DNA from: JBOGGN01 sp050744165 | Lineage (GTDB): Bacteria > Actinomycetota > Acidimicrobiia > Acidimicrobiales > Palsa-688 | Assembly: GCA_050744165.1 (NCBI GenBank) | Contig: JBOGGN010000100.1 | Span: forward strand, 1 to 18,136 | Direction of reading: 5' to 3' | Length of the DNA: 18,136 bases | Part shown: in pieces, positions 13,610-18,136 of the stretch | Layout of the letters: every line of letters begins with the position of its first letter | Numbering within the stretch: the first letter of the stretch is position 1 | The notes under the pieces: model-generated | The model's database searches: none | What the model saw: the letters and a program-made list of their open reading frames with translations, nothing else | What the model was told of the DNA's origin: nothing | Translations under genes and position numbers: made by a program

Positions 13610-15790
13610 CTACAGCAACTCCTGGTCAAGCAGGATGCCGCGGCCACCGCAGGTCGGGCAGGTCTCGGAGAATGACTCCACCAAGCCTTCCGAGACCCGC
13701 TTGCGGGTCATCTCGACCAAGCCCAGCTCGGAGATGTCGAACACCTGGGTCCGCGTCTTGTCCCGGGACAGGGCCTCCCGGAAGGCCCGGGCCACCTCGG
13801 CCCGGTTGGCGGCAATCTCCATGTCGATGAAGTCGATCACGATGATCCCGCCGATATCCCGCAACCGAAGCTGGCGTGCGATCTCCTCGGCCGCCTCCAG
13901 GTTGTTGCGGAAGACCGTCTCCTCAAGGTTGGAGGTACCCACGTTCTTGCCCGTGTTGACGTCGATGACGGTGAGGGCCTCGGTCCGCTCGATGATGAGC
14001 GAGCCTCCCGACGGCAGCCACACCTTGCGATCGAGGGCCTTGTGGACCTGCTCGTGGACGCGGTACCGCTCGAAAATGGGGAGTGGGCTATCGCTGTCGC
14101 CGGCGTACTCGACCCGGTCGGCGAGCTCGGGGCTGATACTGGCCACGTAGTCGCGGACCTCGGCGAACAGCTCCTTGTCGTCGATGACCACGCCGCGGTA
14201 GTCGTTGTTGAACTCCTCGCGGATGACCCGCACCGCCATGTCCGGCTCCCGATACAAGAGCGCGGGTGCCCGCGACCGGCGGGCCTTGGCCTCGATCTGG
14301 TCCCACTGGTGCAGGAGGAGGGCCACGTCACGGCGCAGCTCGTCGGCGCTGGCCCCCTCGGCTGCGGTTCGCACGATCAGGCCGTGGCCGGCCGGCCGGA
14401 TGTCGTCGAGGATGCGCCGCAGGCGCTTGCGCTCGTCGTCAGCCAGGCGCTTCGAGATCCCGTAGGTGTCACTCGAGGGGATGAGGACCACGAAGCGCCC
14501 GGGCAGGGAGACCTCCTGGCTGAGGCGCGCCCCCTTGGTCCCGATGGGGTTCTTGGTGACCTGGCACACGATGGTCTGGCCGACCTTCAGGAGTTGCTCG
14601 ATGCGGGCTTCGCGAGGGCCGCCCCGGTGGCGCGATGACTTGGCCCCCGAACCGCCGTCGGAGTCCAGGTCCTCCCGGTCGTAGTGCACGTCGCCCCGGT
14701 AGAGCACCGCGTTCTTGGGCGTCCCGATGTCGACGAAGGCCGCCTCCATGCCGGGCAGCACGTTTTGCACCCGGCCCAGGTAGACGTTGCCGTCGATCTG
14801 GGTGGCGTCGTCTGCGGGGCGCGACACGTAGTGCTCGATCAGAGACCGGCCTTCGAGCACCGCTATCTGGGTGGCTCCTGGCTGGACGTGGACCAGCATC
14901 ATGTACCGGCCAACCGGCCGGCCCTTGCGCTCCCGGCCCCGGCGGCGCTCCAGGGTCTCGGCGTCGACCTCGACCGCCTCGTCCGTCGCCCGCTCGGCGC
15001 CGCCCCGACCTCCTCGGCCACCACGCCGGCGCCGCCGCCGGCCCTCGGTCGCCGTCTCGATCGGCGCGCCATCCTCGTAGCTGTCGAAATCGACCGCTCG
15101 GTCCTCGCCGGCGGCCCCCGAAGACGCGCTGGCGGCCCCCGAAGAGGCGGCGGGATCCTGGCGCCGCCGGGCGGGCGTCCCCCGGCCGCGACCGGCGGGC
15201 CCGGTACCGGCTCTCCCACGTGCGCTCCTGCCCCCTGACCCGCCATTCCCGGCTGATCCGGCGCCGGCACCGGGACGGGCATCGCCACCACCCGAGGCTT
15301 GTCCCCCGCCCGGCGACCCGGCACCGCCAACGGACTGCGCCGACGGCGGGGGCGCCGATGTGGGAGCGGGGCGGCTGTCGCCGATCTTCGGTTTGGGCGC
15401 CGCCGGCCGCGGCGTGGGACGCCCGTTGCCGACCGGTGGCTCATGGTCGACGGCGCTCAGCGCGCGGGAGGATGTTCCGTCGGGAGATTGAATGGCGAGG
15501 GGCGAGGCATTTTCCCCACCGCTCTCATCGCCATCCTCGTCTCCTCCCGCGGAGGTGTCCCGGGTTCCAGCGGAGCGGTTCCGATTGCGCCCGCCGCGCG
15601 AACCTCGGCGCCGGCGGTGCGCGGCGCCCGTCGCGGCGGTGTCGTCCTCGGTCTCGCCCGGTGCGGCCTGCGGGTCGGAACTGGGGGGGGCCTCAGTCCC
15701 GGCCGGCCGCTCGGCGGCAGGACGCGGGCGTGGCGGGGTAGGCGGGCGGAAATCGTCCGGGCCCGGGTGATCGGGCAGCGCGTCGGACAT
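13610..15790 (-). CDS. rne: Ribonuclease E/G family endoribonuclease
   Basis: The protein has 726 residues from ATG 15790, with Shine-Dalgarno AAGGGA at about 8 nt. Residues 1-290 are a low-complexity Pro/Gly/Ala/Arg/Asp-rich region with basic blocks (RRRRGSRGGRNRNR, RRRRRRGGRGGRGG), probably disordered and RNA- or partner-binding. The catalytic part begins at about 295: S1-like region with GNVYLGRVQNVLPGMEAAFV, a 5'-sensor region, then the DNase I-like domain with VIDVNTGK (Asp610) and VIDFID (Asp653). These two aspartates bind Mg2+, and their 43-residue spacing equals that of E. coli RNase E. CPTCGGRG (Cys711, Cys714) is the zinc link for tetramers. It ends soon after the link, so the flexible arm is at the N-terminus as in other actinobacteria. 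Role: rRNA/tRNA processing and mRNA decay. It starts 15 nt after the DUF2344 gene, implying co-transcription. Confidence 0.95.
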   Translation of the reverse strand: MSDALPDHPGPDDFRPPTPPRPRPAAERPAGTEAPPSSDPQAAPGETEDDTAATGAAHRRRRGSRGGRNRNRSAGTRDTSAGGDEDGDESGGENASPLAIQSPDGTSSRALSAVDHEPPVGNGRPTPRPAAPKPKIGDSRPAPTSAPPPSAQSVGGAGSPGGGQASGGGDARPGAGAGSAGNGGSGGRSARGRAGTGPAGRGRGTPARRRQDPAASSGAASASSGAAGEDRAVDFDSYEDGAPIETATEGRRRRRRGGRGGRGGAERATDEAVEVDAETLERRRGRERKGRPVGRYMMLVHVQPGATQIAVLEGRSLIEHYVSRPADDATQIDGNVYLGRVQNVLPGMEAAFVDIGTPKNAVLYRGDVHYDREDLDSDGGSGAKSSRHRGGPREARIEQLLKVGQTIVCQVTKNPIGTKGARLSQEVSLPGRFVVLIPSSDTYGISKRLADDERKRLRRILDDIRPAGHGLIVRTAAEGASADELRRDVALLLHQWDQIEAKARRSRAPALLYREPDMAVRVIREEFNNDYRGVVIDDKELFAEVRDYVASISPELADRVEYAGDSDSPLPIFERYRVHEQVHKALDRKVWLPSGGSLIIERTEALTVIDVNTGKNVGTSNLEETVFRNNLEAAEEIARQLRLRDIGGIIVIDFIDMEIAANRAEVARAFREALSRDKTRTQVFDISELGLVEMTRKRVSEGLVESFSETCPTCGGRGILLDQELL

Positions 15791-15805
15791 GGCGGAGATC
15801 CCTTC

Positions 15806-16621
15806 TCATGATGCACGCACCAGTGCGTGCCGCGCGCCGGGAGCGGCCAGCGGAGCCTCTAGGGGCTCGCGCCGCGCGCCGTCGCGCTCGATCCATTGGT
15901 GAAGCCTGCAGACGGACCGTTCCTCGAGGTCGGCTCCTAGGGCGGCGACTAACTCGGTCGGTCGCAGGCTGCGGGGTTGGGTGGCCAGGTCACATTCCAG
16001 CCAGGTGCCGTCGGCGTCTTCGTCGAACGGCCGGATGGCGAGAATGGAGGGCCGGATATCCTCGATCGCGGACCGGCCCTTACGGGTCCGGGACACGGAC
16101 ACGGCGTCGGCTGCCAGCAGCCGGCCGATCCGGGCCTCGATATCGGGCACAACCGCCCCGGTGTCGAGCCCGGCCACGGCGAAACGCCAGGTGCAAACGG
16201 TGACCTGTTCCTGCAGGGATGGCAACCGGCTGGCGCTCGCCGACATGGCGACGACATCGACACCGTCGGGAAGTGCGGCGGACAAGCCGGTGGACAGACG
16301 TTGGAGATCGGGGCTCGCCGGCTCCCCTGGCGGCAGTTCGTCGCCGCCAGCCGGCGGGCTCTGTTCTTGGTCGGCGGCCTCCAGCGGGTCGCTGATTAAG
16401 AACGCGTCGTTGAGTTCGACGTCGAGGTACTCGGCCAGCGATTCGTAGCCCGTCGAGAGAGCGAGACCGAAGCTGACCTTGGGACGAGGCGAGAAACCGC
16501 CGGAAACCGCCACCGGGAGTCCCACCCGGCGGAACGCCCGTTCCCACATCCTGGCGGTGTCACGATGGCTGGTCCAGCGGATCTTGCCCAGCTTGGCGAA
16601 GCGGATACGCAGCAGGGTCAC
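15806..16621 (-). CDS. DUF2344 / TIGR03936 family protein, partner of the radical SAM protein
   Basis: From GTG 16621 the protein has 271 residues. It opens MTLLRIRFAKLGKIRWTSHR and continues ARMWERAFRRVGLPVAVSGG, FSPRPKVSFGLALSTGYES and EYLDVEL, the complete family signature. This start was chosen over the longer open frame (to 16882) because GTG overlaps the TGA of the radical SAM gene and the family motif starts immediately. In many bacteria this domain is fused to the C-terminus of the radical SAM protein; here the two are separate but coupled. The domain's biochemical role is unknown; an RNA-modification link is often suspected because of the constant neighbourhood with RNase E/G, L21 and L27. 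A variable loop (about 85-115, with PPAGGDELPPGEPASPD) interrupts the fold. Confidence 0.9.
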   Translation of the reverse strand: MTLLRIRFAKLGKIRWTSHRDTARMWERAFRRVGLPVAVSGGFSPRPKVSFGLALSTGYESLAEYLDVELNDAFLISDPLEAADQEQSPPAGGDELPPGEPASPDLQRLSTGLSAALPDGVDVVAMSASASRLPSLQEQVTVCTWRFAVAGLDTGAVVPDIEARIGRLLAADAVSVSRTRKGRSAIEDIRPSILAIRPFDEDADGTWLECDLATQPRSLRPTELVAALGADLEERSVCRLHQWIERDGARREPLEAPLAAPGARHALVRAS

Positions 16622-18136
16622 GGCGACGCCACCCCGATGGGCAGGAGCGCGGCGTTGAGTCGCGGGGCCGGCCGCGGGGGTCGGCTCCGGAGCAGCACGA
16701 CCGGGGTGGAACCACCGGCCGACAGGTCCTGCCCGGTCCCCTGGCTGCCCCCAGCAGGTGGAACCGGCGATGCCACGACATGTTCGATCCCGTAGCCGGT
16801 GCAGGCCCCGCAGTCGTAGCACGGCGTCCACCGGCAATCCGGCAGACCGTGCTCGGCCAGGGCGTCCCGCCAGTCCTGCCACAGGAAGTCCCGGTGGAGC
16901 CCGGCGGAGATGTGATCCCAGGGCAGGACCTCGGACTCATCCCGGTGGCGCTCCACATACCACTCGACCGACAGCCCGTGGCGGGCCATGGCCGATTCCC
17001 ACAACGACAGGTCGAAGTGCTCCGACCACTCCTGGAAGGTCCCGCCGGCCCGCCAGACATCCTCTATCACGGCGCCGATGCGCCGGTCCCCGCGGCTGGC
17101 GATGCCCTCCGCCAGCGTGGCCTTGGGGTCGTGCCACTTCAGCTGCACTCCCCGATCGGCCTTGGTGGCATCGCGCAGCAGATTCACTCGGCGCTGCAGC
17201 TCCGCCGCCCCCACCTGCCCGAACCACTGGAACGGCGTCTGCGGCTTGGGTACGAACCCGCCCACCGACGCCGTCACCGACGCCGACTTGGTGTGGCGGC
17301 GGCCGACGGCGACGCAGTTGCGGGCCAGCTCGGCGATGCCGAGGGTGTCGGCATCGGTCTCGGTGGGCAGGCCGATGAGGAAGTAGAGCTTCACTCGCCG
17401 CCAACCCTGGGAAAATGCCCCGTCCACGGCGCCGTACAGGTCTTCTTCGGAAATGAGCTTGTTGATGACCTGGCGGAGGCGCCACGTGCCGGCCTCGGGG
17501 GCGAAGGTGAGGCCGGTCCGCCGCGCCTTTTGCAACTCGGTGGCGATGCCCACCGTGAAGGCGTCCACGCGGAGACTTGGGAGGCTCACCGAAATGGGGC
17601 CTTGGCCGGTGCACATGGGGTCGCCGACGATGGCGCCCACTGTGTCGGCGATGCCGGAGAAGTCAGCGCTCGACAGGGAGGTCAGGCTGACCTCGTCGTA
17701 GCCGGTGCGACGCAATCCCTCGGTGACCAGGCGGCTGACCTGCTCGGCGGGGCGTTCCCGGACCGGACGGGTGACCATCCCTGCCTGGCAGAAACGGCAC
17801 CCGCGGGTGCAACCCCGGAAGATCTCCACGTTGAGGCGGTCGTGGACCACCTCGGTCATGGGCACCAGCTGGCGCTTGGGATAGGGCCAGGCTCCGAGGT
17901 CGGCGATGGTGCGTTTCTGCACGCGGGGCGGGACGTCGGGATAGCGGGGGCTGACCTCGACCAGGCGGGGGCCGTCGTAGCGAACCTCGTACATCGAGGG
18001 GACGTAGACGCCCTCGATGGTGGCCAGTTGGCGCAGGAGCGCGTGGCGACTGGCGGCCCCGCGGGTGGCGCTGCGGCCGGCGCCGGTGGCGCTGCGGCCG
18101 GTGGCGACTGGCCCGCCGCCGACGGCGGCAGTGCGC
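16618..18136 (-). CDS. Radical SAM protein, TIGR03960 type, 5' end outside window
   Basis: The frame stays open to the window edge, and the residues before ATG 17994 read ALLRQLATIEGVYVPSMYEV, the usual family sequence. That ATG is therefore internal and the gene starts beyond the edge. The radical SAM core has FRGCTRGCRFCQAG, a Cx3Cx2C motif for the 4Fe-4S cluster (Cys62, 66 and 69 counted from ATG 17994). It continues with EVSLTSLSSADFSGI, SLPSLRVDAF, GLTFAPEAGTWRLRQVINK and KLYFLIGLPTETD. The C-terminal part has DCRWTPCYDCGACTGYG, possibly a second metal site, then a low-complexity tail. Family members usually carry an N-terminal domain of B12-binding type, not visible here. The substrate is unknown. 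The linker at 18043-18112 contains short direct repeats. The stop overlaps the DUF2344 start. Confidence 0.93.
   Translation of the reverse strand, partial: RTAAVGGGPVATGRSATGAGRSATRGAASRHALLRQLATIEGVYVPSMYEVRYDGPRLVEVSPRYPDVPPRVQKRTIADLGAWPYPKRQLVPMTEVVHDRLNVEIFRGCTRGCRFCQAGMVTRPVRERPAEQVSRLVTEGLRRTGYDEVSLTSLSSADFSGIADTVGAIVGDPMCTGQGPISVSLPSLRVDAFTVGIATELQKARRTGLTFAPEAGTWRLRQVINKLISEEDLYGAVDGAFSQGWRRVKLYFLIGLPTETDADTLGIAELARNCVAVGRRHTKSASVTASVGGFVPKPQTPFQWFGQVGAAELQRRVNLLRDATKADRGVQLKWHDPKATLAEGIASRGDRRIGAVIEDVWRAGGTFQEWSEHFDLSLWESAMARHGLSVEWYVERHRDESEVLPWDHISAGLHRDFLWQDWRDALAEHGLPDCRWTPCYDCGACTGYGIEHVVASPVPPAGGSQGTGQDLSAGGSTPVVLLRSRPPRPAPRLNAALLPIGVASP
18043..18112 (-). repeat. Nested short direct repeats in the radical SAM linker
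   Basis: On the plus strand GGTGGCGCTGCGGCCGG occurs at 18064-18080 and 18085-18101, and GTGGCGACTGGC occurs at 18043-18054 and 18101-18112. In protein they give a GRSATGAGRSAT linker just before the conserved LLRQLATIEGVYVPS. The repeats look like a recent local expansion in a tolerant linker. Confidence 0.7.

Noticed and set aside
16622..16882. Longer DUF2344 protein starting at 16882
   Set aside because: The extra 87 codons overlap the radical SAM coding region and do not resemble the family.
1..18136. CRISPR arrays, tRNA/rRNA genes, transposases and attachment sites
   Set aside because: None were seen on either strand. The repeats present are in-gene or junction duplications.

Overview
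This is a GC-rich window with GTG starts, GTGA stop/start overlaps and a conserved minus-strand block of core genes. That block runs radical SAM protein, DUF2344 protein, RNase E/G, L21, L27, Obg, ProB, an order typical of Actinobacteria. Nothing seen fixes the lineage further; a deep-branching, Acidimicrobiia-like actinobacterium is my guess.

Left part (1 to about 5.9 kb) is accessory DNA. It holds the 3' end of a MarR-type regulator, then a large orphan gene (473-3110). The N-terminus of that protein resembles the leaders of proteins linked to extracellular contractile injection systems (eCIS). Its middle looks like a Cys/His/Asn hydrolase module, and its C-terminal domain resembles the core of plant IQM proteins. 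The gene carries an apparent one-base frameshift near 665. It is followed by a wrecked P-type ATPase start, an intact pspA/IM30 gene, a wrecked histidine-phosphatase gene, and a minus-strand gene for a secreted, probably beta-propeller protein.

Right part (about 6.1-18.1 kb) is the core block, read from the right end towards the left. A radical SAM gene (cut by the window edge) overlaps the DUF2344 gene by GTGA, followed closely by rne/rng. A 417-bp gene-free leader follows, then rplU and rpmA. The block is then interrupted by about 3.7 kb of DUF2079 membrane-protein genes: one intact on the minus strand, one wrecked on the minus strand, and one intact on the plus strand with an acidic repeat tail. 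An 85-bp stray copy of the obgE 5' region lies among them. The block resumes with obgE and proB and ends with a previously unlisted 42-codon ORF followed by a strong hairpin terminator.

The obgE/proB junction contains a diverged tandem duplication (53-bp period) that creates an 18-codon mini-ORF with GTGA overlaps at both ends. Functionally, the core genes cover ribosome biogenesis and RNA decay (L21, L27, Obg, RNase E/G), proline synthesis (ProB) and an uncharacterised radical SAM pair. The left half is a turnover zone with several pseudogenes, and the putative effector is its most novel content.
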